Source: an uncultured bacterium (GTDB lineage: Bacteria; Gemmatimonadota; Gemmatimonadetes; Palauibacterales; KS3-K002). Taken from it: 11,230 nt of DNA. Position 1 is the first letter of the stretch. Each line of letters starts with the position of its first letter. Location: contig CANPVY010000200.1 of NCBI GenBank assembly GCA_947581845.1, positions 1-11,230 on the forward strand, written 5' to 3'. The notes beneath the pieces were generated by a model. The model did no database searches and was not told where the DNA came from. It worked only from the letters and a program-made list of their open reading frames with translations. Below, in pieces: positions 1 through 7,255 of this stretch. The translations under genes were made by a program, and so were the position numbers.

Positions 1-55
1 AGAGAAACACCCCCACGACGAGCAACTTCAGGCTTGGGTTGACTCTGCGTCTCAT
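1..55 (-). CDS. N-terminal fragment of a gene leaving the left edge; likely exported or membrane protein
   Basis: Only the first 18 codons are inside the window. They read MRRRVNPSLKLLVVGVFL: a positively charged start followed by a hydrophobic stretch, as in a signal peptide or membrane anchor. The ATG is supported by an AGGAGG ribosome binding site at 65-70, nine bases upstream. The rest of the protein is outside the window, so no function can be given. The gene is on the same strand as the small barrel gene and the ADOP permease to its right, but the hairpins between 311 and 433 make it unlikely to share their transcript. Confidence 0.55.
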   Translation of the reverse strand, partial: MRRRVNPSLKLLVVGVFL

Positions 56-463
56 CTGACTGACCCTCCTGTGAAGTTGATCCTGAGAACAGCTTTCGCC
101 TCGGCAGGGAATACACCGCCACCTAGGCAAGATCAGCGCGCCGCTGCGCTCGGCGGGCAAGGTTTGGATCCCTGTTTGGAGTCTGGCGCACTGAGCATGG
201 CTATCGGGTTCCTATACGAGGGGGGCGGGGATTCCGGTTTCAAGGAAGAGCGCCGGAGTGGCCGATCAGGCCCAGCGGGCGCTGGAGCGCCTGACCGGCA
301 AGTACTAAGCGGCAACGGACACCTAGTCCGTTGGCCGGGAACTCGCACAGAGTGGGCACGCCTTCCAGGAACCTGGAAACGCCATTCACTCAGGCAACAA
401 GACATGAGGCGCCAGGTACTGGCGCCTCATGTCATATGCTAGACCTCTTGGCTCAGCCCGCGC
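56..463. other. Gene-poor stretch with three hairpins and a possible C-terminal gene remnant
   Basis: No convincing gene is visible in these 408 bases. On the plus strand, the frame ending at a TAA (306-308) gives a coding-like tail, VADQAQRALERLTGKY, but the frame is closed by TGA at 192-194 and no start or homologue is recognised. This tail may be the 3' end of a decayed gene. A hairpin (313-320 with 326-333, 8 bp, 5-base loop) begins four bases after that stop, as expected if an old terminator survived. A second small dyad (363-369 with 372-378) and a perfect 15-bp hairpin (401-433) follow. Confidence 0.4.
401..433 (-). terminator. Perfect 15-bp hairpin downstream of the small barrel gene
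   Basis: Bases 401-415 are the exact reverse complement of 419-433, with a three-base GTA loop. The stem contains GGCGCC and is GC-rich. It starts 30 bases beyond the stop of the minus-strand gene at 464. On that strand it is followed by TTGTTGCC, a poor U-tract, so it is a terminator or 3' stabilising structure rather than a textbook intrinsic terminator. There is no T-run on the plus side. Confidence 0.55.
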
Positions 464-733
464 TCAGACTGGGCTGGTGAACCATATGGTGGGCTCGCCG
501 GCCACGCCGGCTGAGGACATCACTTCGCGCAAGCGCGCAGACTCTACGAATCCACGGGCCGACTGCAGCGTCTCAAAGTCATGCCACAGGGTCACGTCGT
601 TCGGGTCGTCCGCGGACGTGAAGACCGCGTCACCTACTACACCCATGCCCTTCCGCTCAGCGTCGAAAGCGTCATAGGCCTGCTTCCATTTGGCGAAGTC
701 GGCTACTGGATGGCGGACAAACAGGCGAATCAT
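464..733 (-). CDS. Small dimeric alpha/beta-barrel (ABM/cyclase-like) protein, 89 aa
   Basis: This 89-aa cytoplasmic protein has the layout of the ferredoxin-like dimeric alpha/beta-barrel superfamily that includes small 'cyclase' or antibiotic-biosynthesis-monooxygenase-like proteins. The first strand is MIRLFVRHPV, followed by a helix starting DFAKWKQAYDAF, a middle part with DDPNDVTLWHDFETLQSARGF, and the end SSAGVAGEPTIWFTSP. Stand-alone members are usually 85-105 aa. Family members bind small hydrophobic ligands, but no substrate can be assigned here. The start at 733 is chosen over an in-frame extension to 850 because AGGAGGT (738-744) sits just upstream and homologue-like sequence begins at MIRLF. 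An inverted repeat at 774-789 may be its operator, and the hairpin at 401-433 probably ends its transcript. No catalytic residues can be pointed to. Confidence 0.85.
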   Translation of the reverse strand: MIRLFVRHPVADFAKWKQAYDAFDAERKGMGVVGDAVFTSADDPNDVTLWHDFETLQSARGFVESARLREVMSSAGVAGEPTIWFTSPV

Positions 734-773
734 TGCGACCTCCTGAGATGGTGTGTGAGTTCGGCTAACCGCG

Positions 774-789
774 GCTGCGAGATCGCAGC
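774..789. promoter_or_regulatory. 7-bp dyad, possible operator of the barrel gene
   Basis: GCTGCGA (774-780) and TCGCAGC (783-789) form a perfect inverted repeat with a two-base centre, about 40 bases upstream of the ATG at 733. The position fits a repressor site overlapping a promoter. No clear -35/-10 pair is seen, so function is inferred from symmetry and position only. Confidence 0.25.
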
Positions 790-960
790 TCGACTCAATA
801 ACAACGCCAAAGACGACGCCGCGGTTCCCAGGAGGCCCAAGCTGGATCAATGATGACGAGATGTGTTAAAGCGAAATCCTACCGGGTCCTTCCTGCATGC
901 ACGGAACGCCAGTATGGGCATTCCTCGGCCCCAGTTGGCACACAGTCGAGCACAGGGAGG

Positions 961-3486
961 TCACTCGTATCGAAGCGCAGCTAGCGGATCCACCCCGGCC
1001 GCTTTGCGGGCAGGACGGTAGCAGGCAGCCAGCGCTACGCCCACCAGCAGCAGCGAGACACCTGCCAAGGTCACGGGATCCGTGGCGCCGACCCCATACA
1101 GCTGACTGGAGATGAACCGCGTCAATCCGATGGAACCCGCCAGGCCCAAAACCACGCCAGCAACGGTGAGTAAGAGCCCCCGGCCGACCACCTGCCTCAG
1201 CACGTCGCCGCGCTCGGCGCCCATCGCCATCCGCACGCCGATCTCGTGCGTCCGTTGGCTGACTGAATACGACATCACTCCGTAGATCCCCATGCTCGCC
1301 AGGACGAGCGCCACCACGGCGAAACTGCCCAACAGGTACGCGTAGAAACGGCGGGCCGAGAGCGATTCCGCTACCTGCTGGTCCATCGTCAACATCTGCC
1401 TGATCGGCTGATCCGGATCGACGTCCCACACCGCACGCCGCATGGCCGGGGCCAGGCTACTCAGATCTGCACGCGAGCGCGCGACGAAGTAGATCCCCAT
1501 GCGAAAACCGATCTGCCAGTCGACGTACGCCTTGGCCTGCTGAAAGTAAGGCATGTAGAGGATGGGCTCCCGCTCCGCGTCCAAGCCGGCTTGCTTGACG
1601 TTTCCCACAATTCCCACGATCTCGAACGATCGCTCGTCGTCTCTCACACCATCCTGCATCCTCACGCGGGTGCCGACGGGATCCTCCTCGCCCCAAAACT
1701 CCCGTGCCGCAGCCTGATTGATGATCGCCACACCCGGGGCCCCGGCCCCGTCCCGCTCGGTGAAAGCACGTCCCCTGAGCAGGGAGATACCCATTGTACG
1801 GAAGTAGCCCGGCGTGATCGACTTGACCATGGCAGCGGGCCCTTCTTGTGGGGACGTGGGAGCACGCCCTTCGATATCGAACCACAGACCCCAGCCTTGC
1901 CCGCTCGCGGGAGGGTAATTGATTGCCGCGGCCGACTCGACTTCGGGCAGCGCGTTCATTCTTCGGAGGACGTCCTGAACGAAGGCCGTGTGCTCGGTAC
2001 GCACCGTCCACACGGTGTACCCTCGTTCGCTGAGTCCAGTCGCCTCGGCATACTTCGTCCGGGGCAGATACACGCGCGTCATCAACACGTCGTCCGGGTT
2101 GAAGCCCAGATGCACCGCCTGCAGCCGCAGCAGTGTGTTGGCCATCAGTCCGGCACCGATCAGAAGCACCACGGCCAGGGCGATCTCGGCAACCACCAGG
2201 ACCTCCCGGGCACGACGACGACCCAGTCCCGTGCCCGCTCGCGCCCCACCTTCCTTGAGCGACTCGGTGAGTCTGGGCCTGGAAGCCCGCAAGGCAGGTG
2301 TGAGACCCACGGCGAGCACCGTGAAGGTCGCGATTAGCAGCGTAAACCCCAGCACGCGACCGTCGATCCCGACCTGGTCTAGACGCGGCACATCGACCGG
2401 ACTCAGTGCCACGAGGAGCTTGACCGCCCAGCCGGCCAGCACAAGACCCGCTGCCCCGCCCAGCAGCGTGAGCAACACGCCCTCCTTGAGTACGTGCCAG
2501 ATGAGCCGCCCCCGCCCGGCTCCGATGGCAGCTCGGATGGCGATCTCATTACGGCGATCCGCTACCCGGACCAAGAACAGGTTCGCCACGTTGACGCAGG
2601 CGATGAGCAGGACAAACGCAACCGCCCCCAGCAAGACGAGAAGCGAACCGCGAACCTGATACACCAACTCCCGCTGCAGTGGGGCGACCCTGATGCCCCA
2701 GTTCTCGTCTGAGTCGTGGGCTCGCCAGAATGCTTCCGGATAAGCCTCCACGAGTCGCTGGGCGATGAGGTCCATTTCGCCCTGAGCCCGCGCCAGCGAC
2801 ACGTCGGGCTTGAGGCGCGCTACTACACGCAGCCGTCTGGCATCCCGTACGGTGGGCGCGTCACTCGCAAATGGGTAGGGCAGCCAGAGCTTGACCTCCT
2901 CCGTCGAAAAGATGTTACTGAAGTCCCGGAAGCCACGAGGCATCACACCGATGACGGTATAGCTCTCGCGGTCGAGCGACACGGTTCGTCCGACCACGCT
3001 CGGGTCGGAGTCGAACCGCCGCTGCCAAAGGCCGTGGCTCAAGACGACGACGCGCTCTCCGCCGGGCTGATCTTCTTCCGGCAGAAAGGTGCGGCCCAGG
3101 GCGGCCTGCACGCCGAGCATCGGAAAGAAGCTGGCCGAAACGCGGTGTCCGCGAAGCCGCTCCGGCTCGCCGCTGCCGGTCAGGTTGACGGTGGCCCGCA
3201 TTGTCGCCGCCATGTCCTCGAAGACCTGGTTCTGCTCTTTCCAGTCCAGGAAGTTGGCCGGCGACACGGCAAAGCGGTCATATCTCGGTGGCCTCTCCCA
3301 GACCATCACGACCCGATCCGGGTCCTCGTACGGGAGGGGATGCAGCATCACCTCGCTCACCAGGCTGAAGATCGCGACCGGGGCTCCGATGCCCAGCGCC
3401 AGGGTGAGCACGACCAACAGCGCGAACCCGGGTCGTTTCGCAAGCGACCGGAATGAGACTCGCACGTCGTGGACCGGAAGATCCAT
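961..3486 (-). CDS. ADOP-family duplicated FtsX/MacB-like permease, 841 aa
   Basis: Inner-membrane protein of the ADOP family (acidobacterial duplicated orphan permease, related to MacB and FtsX). It contains two fused copies of a MacB-like unit. Copy one: TM at about residues 20-42, periplasmic core about 45-280, then three TM segments near 283-306, 335-360 and 376-397. Copy two: TM about 429-452, periplasmic core about 455-700, then TMs near 714-736, 769-790 and 805-822. Each copy carries the motif found after the first FtsX TM: RRNEIAIRAAIGAGRGRL (from 311) and THEIGVRMAMGAERGDVL (from 746). The C-terminus ...VDPLAALRYE is typical of the family. No ATPase or membrane-fusion partner is encoded nearby, consistent with 'orphan'. 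The start at 3486 is preferred over 3555 because a GGAAGGGGGT ribosome binding site lies just upstream and family proteins begin close to the first TM. The transported substrate is unknown; MacB-type action on peptides, lipids or envelope stress is inference. Confidence 0.93.
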   Translation of the reverse strand: MDLPVHDVRVSFRSLAKRPGFALLVVLTLALGIGAPVAIFSLVSEVMLHPLPYEDPDRVVMVWERPPRYDRFAVSPANFLDWKEQNQVFEDMAATMRATVNLTGSGEPERLRGHRVSASFFPMLGVQAALGRTFLPEEDQPGGERVVVLSHGLWQRRFDSDPSVVGRTVSLDRESYTVIGVMPRGFRDFSNIFSTEEVKLWLPYPFASDAPTVRDARRLRVVARLKPDVSLARAQGEMDLIAQRLVEAYPEAFWRAHDSDENWGIRVAPLQRELVYQVRGSLLVLLGAVAFVLLIACVNVANLFLVRVADRRNEIAIRAAIGAGRGRLIWHVLKEGVLLTLLGGAAGLVLAGWAVKLLVALSPVDVPRLDQVGIDGRVLGFTLLIATFTVLAVGLTPALRASRPRLTESLKEGGARAGTGLGRRRAREVLVVAEIALAVVLLIGAGLMANTLLRLQAVHLGFNPDDVLMTRVYLPRTKYAEATGLSERGYTVWTVRTEHTAFVQDVLRRMNALPEVESAAAINYPPASGQGWGLWFDIEGRAPTSPQEGPAAMVKSITPGYFRTMGISLLRGRAFTERDGAGAPGVAIINQAAAREFWGEEDPVGTRVRMQDGVRDDERSFEIVGIVGNVKQAGLDAEREPILYMPYFQQAKAYVDWQIGFRMGIYFVARSRADLSSLAPAMRRAVWDVDPDQPIRQMLTMDQQVAESLSARRFYAYLLGSFAVVALVLASMGIYGVMSYSVSQRTHEIGVRMAMGAERGDVLRQVVGRGLLLTVAGVVLGLAGSIGLTRFISSQLYGVGATDPVTLAGVSLLLVGVALAACYRPARKAAGVDPLAALRYE

Positions 3487-3538
3487 GGACCCCCTTCCGC
3501 AGTAACGTCGACGGCTTATCCCTGAGGCCACCGACGGA

Positions 3539-3558
3539 ATCTTGATCGTCGTCAAGAT
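3539..3558. promoter_or_regulatory. 20-bp dyad upstream of the ADOP permease, possible operator
   Basis: ATCTTGA (3539-3545) and TCAAGAT (3552-3558) form a perfect inverted repeat around six bases. It lies 53-72 bases upstream of the permease ATG. Its length and two-fold symmetry fit a site for a dimeric helix-turn-helix repressor. On the minus strand it includes a TTGACG resembling a -35 box, but no matching -10 was found at 16-18 bases. No regulator gene for it is present in the window. Confidence 0.35.
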
Positions 3559-3762
3559 GTCCCGCGACTACGGTCGCGCAACCCTCGAGAGCATCCCCGC
3601 CCTGACTGCAGCTCTACTCCAGACGGGTCGGAGCGCCGCCTATCCGGGGACCAATGGTACGAGCGGGTGTGCGATTTTCGCCGCCGAAAGTGTGCAATAT
3701 GGAGTCGCCGCTAACACAGGGAGGGCCGCCCCAGCACAATACCCCGTGCCAACTCCGGATTG

Positions 3763-3791
3763 TGGCTTTTTGCCAGGTGGGTCGGTATATT
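3763..3791 (+). promoter_or_regulatory. Possible promoter of the kinase cluster
   Basis: TATATT (3786-3791) is a good -10-like box in an otherwise GC-rich region. TGGCTT (3763-3768) is a weak -35 candidate 17 bases upstream. The dyad TACAC-N5-GTGTA (3796-3810) falls immediately downstream, around the expected transcription start, and could be an operator. The promoter would drive the 57-codon ORF at 3859 and the kinase. The lineage's promoter consensus is not well known, so this is a weak call. Confidence 0.3.
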
Positions 3792-3858
3792 TCTTTACAC
3801 TTAACGTGTAGGGTGGGAGCGGCGGTATGTGCTGCCAAGTACGGCTAAGGAGATGCCT

Positions 3859-4032
3859 GTGCTCCTGTCTCCTGTGCGCCGCATACCCAATCGGCTGAGC
3901 CAGCTCGTCTCCAGCTGGGGCTTCGAGTACCTCAACCTCCTCACGCCGACGCTTCAGCGTTGGCTCTTCAGACATCAACATCGCCGGACAGCCAGCCGAG
4001 AGCACATACCCGCCACGAAGGGTCTGGTTTGA
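3859..4032 (+). CDS. Possible 57-aa leader ORF upstream of the kinase
   Basis: This GTG-started frame has an AAGGAG ribosome binding site at 3847-3852 with six-base spacing, and ends with TGA 15 bases before the kinase start. The product is basic, with many Arg and His residues and a central amphipathic stretch near WGFEYLNLLTPTLQRWLF. No family is recognised. An ATG at 3853 in the same frame is too close to the ribosome binding site to be the likely start. Its role may be translational coupling, because the kinase has only a TTG start and a weak site of its own. It could also be untranslated leader. Its base composition resembles the kinase gene. Confidence 0.35.
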   Translation: MLLSPVRRIPNRLSQLVSSWGFEYLNLLTPTLQRWLFRHQHRRTASREHIPATKGLV

Positions 4033-4047
4033 AGTAGAGTTGGCGCC

Positions 4048-6972
4048 TTGATTGATCTGGACCGGCTACGCTCCGCTTTGCCTCCGCACTACAAGATTGA
4101 GGGCGAGATTGCGGCCGGTGGGATGGCGCACGTCTATCTCGCGAACGACCAGAAGCACGAACGGCAGGTTGCCATCAAGGTTCTGCGGCCCGATCTCGCT
4201 TCGTTGCTTGGGCCCGAGCGTTTCCTCCGCGAGATTCGGATTGAGGCTCGCCTTCAGCACCCCAACATCCTGCCCCTCCATGACTCAGGCGAGTCAGATG
4301 GGTTTCTCTACTACGTAATGCCCTACGTCGCCGGTGAGTCGCTACGAGACCGCCTCGAGCGCGAGAAGCAGCTCACGCTGGAGGAGGCTCTTCACATCAT
4401 ATACCAACTCGCCGATGCTCTGAGTTATGCACATAGCCAGGGTGTGGTCCACCGCGATATTAAGCCCGAGAACATCTTGCTACACAGCGGGCATGCTCTT
4501 CTAGCCGACTTCGGCATCGCACGCGCGATCGGTGATGCTGGCGGCGACCGTGTGACTGAAACGGGGCATTCGGTAGGCACGCCGGCTTACATGAGCCCTG
4601 AGCAAGCTGCGGGCGAGTGCGACCTGGATGGCCGAAGCGACATCTACTCGTTGGGCTGCGTGCTGTACGAAATGTTGGCGGGCGATCCACCTTTTGCCGG
4701 CCGTACGGCGCGGGCTGTCATCGCGAAACAGATCGCCGAGCCACCTCCGTCGCTCCAGGTCGTGAGACCCTCCACTCCAAGTCACGTGATCGCGGCGATC
4801 GAGAAAGCGCTCGCCAAGATTCCCGCCGAGAGGTTTGGATTGGCCTCAGAGTTCAAAGAGAGGCTCCAGACGCCTTACGCCCGTGAGCCGAGCGTAAGTC
4901 GACGACCGGTGAGTGACTTCGGCTCTCGACTTAGAAGGTGGGTCTCCACTCGGACGCTGGCGCTCGGCTCGGTGTTCGCCGCCGCAGTTCTGATTGGCGG
5001 GTTTCTGCGACTCCTATCCGTTGTCGGACCCGATCACAGAACCCCGCTGGAGCCTAACCGCATCGTCGTATTCCCGCTCGTAGTAAGCGGCGATATGCAG
5101 GGCCACAGTAGGCTTGGCGAGGACATTGCCACAGTGTGCATCCACGCATTAGGAGGCACGAGTCCGCTCAGATGGCTCGACGGGTGGCTATGGCTCGAGC
5201 GCACAACCCGCGAGGATGTACGACTACTGAGCGCAGAGGACGCCGAGATGATCGCGCGTCAGCACGGAGCCCGCTACTACATATGGGGGCGATCCGTCGT
5301 CGTTGGTGACTCGGTGCAGGTACTTCTGCGTGCACACGATTTGGAGGGCGACTCAGTCGTCGGGCTCGCTGAGTCCGCCGGCTTTGCTCGCCAGGCCTGG
5401 CGGCCGGGATTGCAGGCCTTCACCGGATTGCTCCCGAGCCTTATCCCCGTAGGCGGACAGGTTCCCAACCTCACCGCTCTGAGTGATACGCCTGCGGCAG
5501 TGACTAATTTTCTGATCGGCGAGCGCCATTATCGTCGCTCTCAGTTCCCCAGTGCCCTCGAGCGCTACAAGCTGGCCGTCCGCGCCGATTCGTCTTTCGC
5601 TGTAGCTGCTCTGCGAGGTGCACAGGCGGCTTGCTGGAACTACCACTGGGCAATCGACCCGGCGGTAGAACAGCTCCTAGCCATAGCAATCAGGAACTCG
5701 GCTTCACTCCCGTTGCATCATGCGCATTTCGCACTCGGGTTACAGCACCAGATTCAAGGTCGGGCCGATTCCGCTCTGTCATACATGGCCCGCGCCGTGG
5801 CGGCGGATACGTCTTCACGAGATGCATGGATGTCGCTGGCGAGAACTTATCGGTTTCTATTGCCTAAGGTCTCGCCGCTCGATTCGCTGGCGTATGCTGC
5901 GTACAGCAAGGTGGTTGAGCTCGATCCTGAATTCACGCCGGCCTTCGTAATGCTTCTTTACTATCTCGCCCGCAACGAGGAGGTCGACAGAGCTGCTCCT
6001 CTTCTGCAACAGCTGCGTGCGGCCCAACCTGACGTTCCGGGTCTGGATCCTGTGCTCACGGTTGAATTGATGTTGGCTTGTGTGCAGAAATCCCAATCAG
6101 AGCTCGATTGGCGTTCCGCGGCGCGGACAACACCTAGCGAGGTTTTCCAGGCAGCCCGTTCACTAGTGGTCGGTGCAGCTAAACCCGATTGCGCGCGAGC
6201 AGCCTGGACAGCGCTCCTGGACGAGGACACCGCCAGTGAGGCATGGGCAACGAACCGCCGGTTCAACGCGTTCTTCGGTCTGCAGAGCCTGCTCGTAGCG
6301 GAGGGCCGCTACGAAGAACTGGCTCGTCTATACGAGAACTATCAAGAGTTCCGCGAGTACGAGGGCCACTACGCCATTCTGGCGGTGGTTGCCGGCGCTC
6401 CTCTCCAGGAACCTGCTGCCGCCCGAGCAGGGATCTTGCGTGAGCGATACAAAGCGGGCTCAGCCCACGATATCGACCTGTGGTTTCTAGGCATCTGGGA
6501 GGCCCACCAGGGAAACGCCGAAGTCGCCATGGAGGTCTACGAGTCGCTGAACGCGCTCGCGACCACCAGTGGCAATCGCCGTGCCCGGCTGTTGGCGAAC
6601 AGCATTCAGGCCCACGCTACACTCGCCAGCGGCGACTCCGCGCGCGCTGTGGCACTGTTTCAGCGACTTGCCCCAACCGCAACAGGTGCGGAGCTAGCCT
6701 GGTACCCCTGGGAGTCGCTCGGTCCGGCAAGGTTAGCCCTTACGAAACTGCTCATCACACAAGGGGAATATGAGCAAGCTGCCCGGGTCGCGAGTAACTT
6801 CGACGCGCCTGCCGCGGCGGTGCCGTACCTAATTTATCTGCCGCAGAGCTTAGCCCTTCGAGTCGATGTCGCCCGAAAGCTCGGCGACGCCCCATTAGAG
6901 AGAAGATTTCGACAGCGCCTGATTGCATTGGGGCGTAATGACCTGTCGGAGTCCAGTCCCCCATTCAGGTAA
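4048..6972 (+). CDS. Membrane Ser/Thr protein kinase with TolB-like and TPR extracytoplasmic part, 974 aa
   Basis: PknB/Hanks-type kinase that phosphorylates Ser/Thr residues. Kinase domain is about residues 15-280. Key residues are all present: the loop AAGGMAHVY (22-30), Lys44 in VAIK, Glu62 of helix C, HRD at 135-137 with Lys139 and Asn142, DFG at 154-156, and SPE at 183-185. The first glycine of the usual GxGGMA loop is Ala22, a small deviation. A basic juxtamembrane stretch leads to one TM segment at about 304-322. A TolB/FlgO-like domain starts at about 338 (RIVVFPLV), and TPR-like helices run from about 485 to the end, probably outside the cytoplasm. The family is common in Gemmatimonadota and Acidobacteriota. 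The start is TTG at 4048: an in-frame stop lies at 4030-4032 and no ATG or GTG precedes the kinase fold. A small gene follows after 19 bases, probably in the same operon. GC in sampled rows is 53-55%, lower than in the flanking regulator. Ligand and substrates are unknown. Confidence 0.93.
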   Translation: MIDLDRLRSALPPHYKIEGEIAAGGMAHVYLANDQKHERQVAIKVLRPDLASLLGPERFLREIRIEARLQHPNILPLHDSGESDGFLYYVMPYVAGESLRDRLEREKQLTLEEALHIIYQLADALSYAHSQGVVHRDIKPENILLHSGHALLADFGIARAIGDAGGDRVTETGHSVGTPAYMSPEQAAGECDLDGRSDIYSLGCVLYEMLAGDPPFAGRTARAVIAKQIAEPPPSLQVVRPSTPSHVIAAIEKALAKIPAERFGLASEFKERLQTPYAREPSVSRRPVSDFGSRLRRWVSTRTLALGSVFAAAVLIGGFLRLLSVVGPDHRTPLEPNRIVVFPLVVSGDMQGHSRLGEDIATVCIHALGGTSPLRWLDGWLWLERTTREDVRLLSAEDAEMIARQHGARYYIWGRSVVVGDSVQVLLRAHDLEGDSVVGLAESAGFARQAWRPGLQAFTGLLPSLIPVGGQVPNLTALSDTPAAVTNFLIGERHYRRSQFPSALERYKLAVRADSSFAVAALRGAQAACWNYHWAIDPAVEQLLAIAIRNSASLPLHHAHFALGLQHQIQGRADSALSYMARAVAADTSSRDAWMSLARTYRFLLPKVSPLDSLAYAAYSKVVELDPEFTPAFVMLLYYLARNEEVDRAAPLLQQLRAAQPDVPGLDPVLTVELMLACVQKSQSELDWRSAARTTPSEVFQAARSLVVGAAKPDCARAAWTALLDEDTASEAWATNRRFNAFFGLQSLLVAEGRYEELARLYENYQEFREYEGHYAILAVVAGAPLQEPAAARAGILRERYKAGSAHDIDLWFLGIWEAHQGNAEVAMEVYESLNALATTSGNRRARLLANSIQAHATLASGDSARAVALFQRLAPTATGAELAWYPWESLGPARLALTKLLITQGEYEQAARVASNFDAPAAAVPYLIYLPQSLALRVDVARKLGDAPLERRFRQRLIALGRNDLSESSPPFR

Positions 6973-6991
6973 CTGAGAAAGGAGGCCACCA

Positions 6992-7255
6992 ATGCGTTCG
7001 GATGCGCAAAGGTTGTGGGAAACGAAGCCTTGCCCGATCGACCAGTCCGGAAGCCCTTGGATTAATGCGTGCCGGGACACGTCGGAGTGGGCAAGTGAAC
7101 TCGAGCAGTGGGGAAAGCGTGTTAACTATTTCATCACGCAGATCTGCGAGTTGCTCGAAGAGGTGGGGCATCCCTGTGTGGAGGAGCCAGAGACACGGAA
7201 GCGACAGCCAGGTGATCCGCCGCCACCGCCCTGGAAGCCCTCGGAAAACGGGTAG
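6992..7255 (+). CDS. Unrecognised 87-aa Cys/Trp-containing protein linked to the kinase
   Basis: This gene has an excellent ribosome binding site, AAAGGAGG (6978-6985), six bases before its ATG, and begins 19 bases after the kinase stop, so the two are very likely co-transcribed. The 87-aa product has four Cys (14, 27, 52, 62), five Trp (9, 23, 33, 40, 81), an acidic helical centre (about 29-58), and a Pro-rich tail with five prolines in a row (76-80). No signal peptide or TM is visible, so it is probably cytoplasmic. Codon use and GC (52% in one sampled row) match the kinase gene. No family is recognised. It could be a kinase substrate, inhibitor or adaptor, since the Pro-rich tail suggests protein contact. 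The operon link is well supported; the function is not. Confidence 0.65.
   Translation: MRSDAQRLWETKPCPIDQSGSPWINACRDTSEWASELEQWGKRVNYFITQICELLEEVGHPCVEEPETRKRQPGDPPPPPWKPSENG

Larger units (their letters stand above)
3487..3858. other. Divergent intergenic region between the ADOP permease and the kinase cluster
   Basis: This stretch separates a minus-strand and a plus-strand transcription unit and shows no credible gene. A plus-strand open frame from 3542 to 3811 and others here have no ribosome binding site and no recognisable sequence. It contains a 20-bp dyad near the permease, an AT-rich promoter-like segment near 3763-3791, and a short dyad TACAC-N5-GTGTA at 3796-3810. No tRNA, repeat array or mobile-element end is seen. 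Confidence 0.5.

Noticed and set aside
71..442. 123-codon plus-strand frame at the left end
   Set aside because: Low-complexity shadow-like composition, it runs through three hairpins, and no homology is recognised.
734..850. N-terminal extension of the small barrel protein to 850
   Set aside because: The strong AGGAGGT lies directly before the internal ATG at 733 and the extension is not family-like.
3640..3720. Possible tRNA-like fold in the intergenic region
   Set aside because: There is no GTTCGANNC T-loop and no acceptor stem pairing.
3542..3811. 89-codon plus-strand frame in the divergent intergenic region
   Set aside because: No ribosome binding site, no recognisable sequence, and it runs through the operator dyad and promoter-like region.
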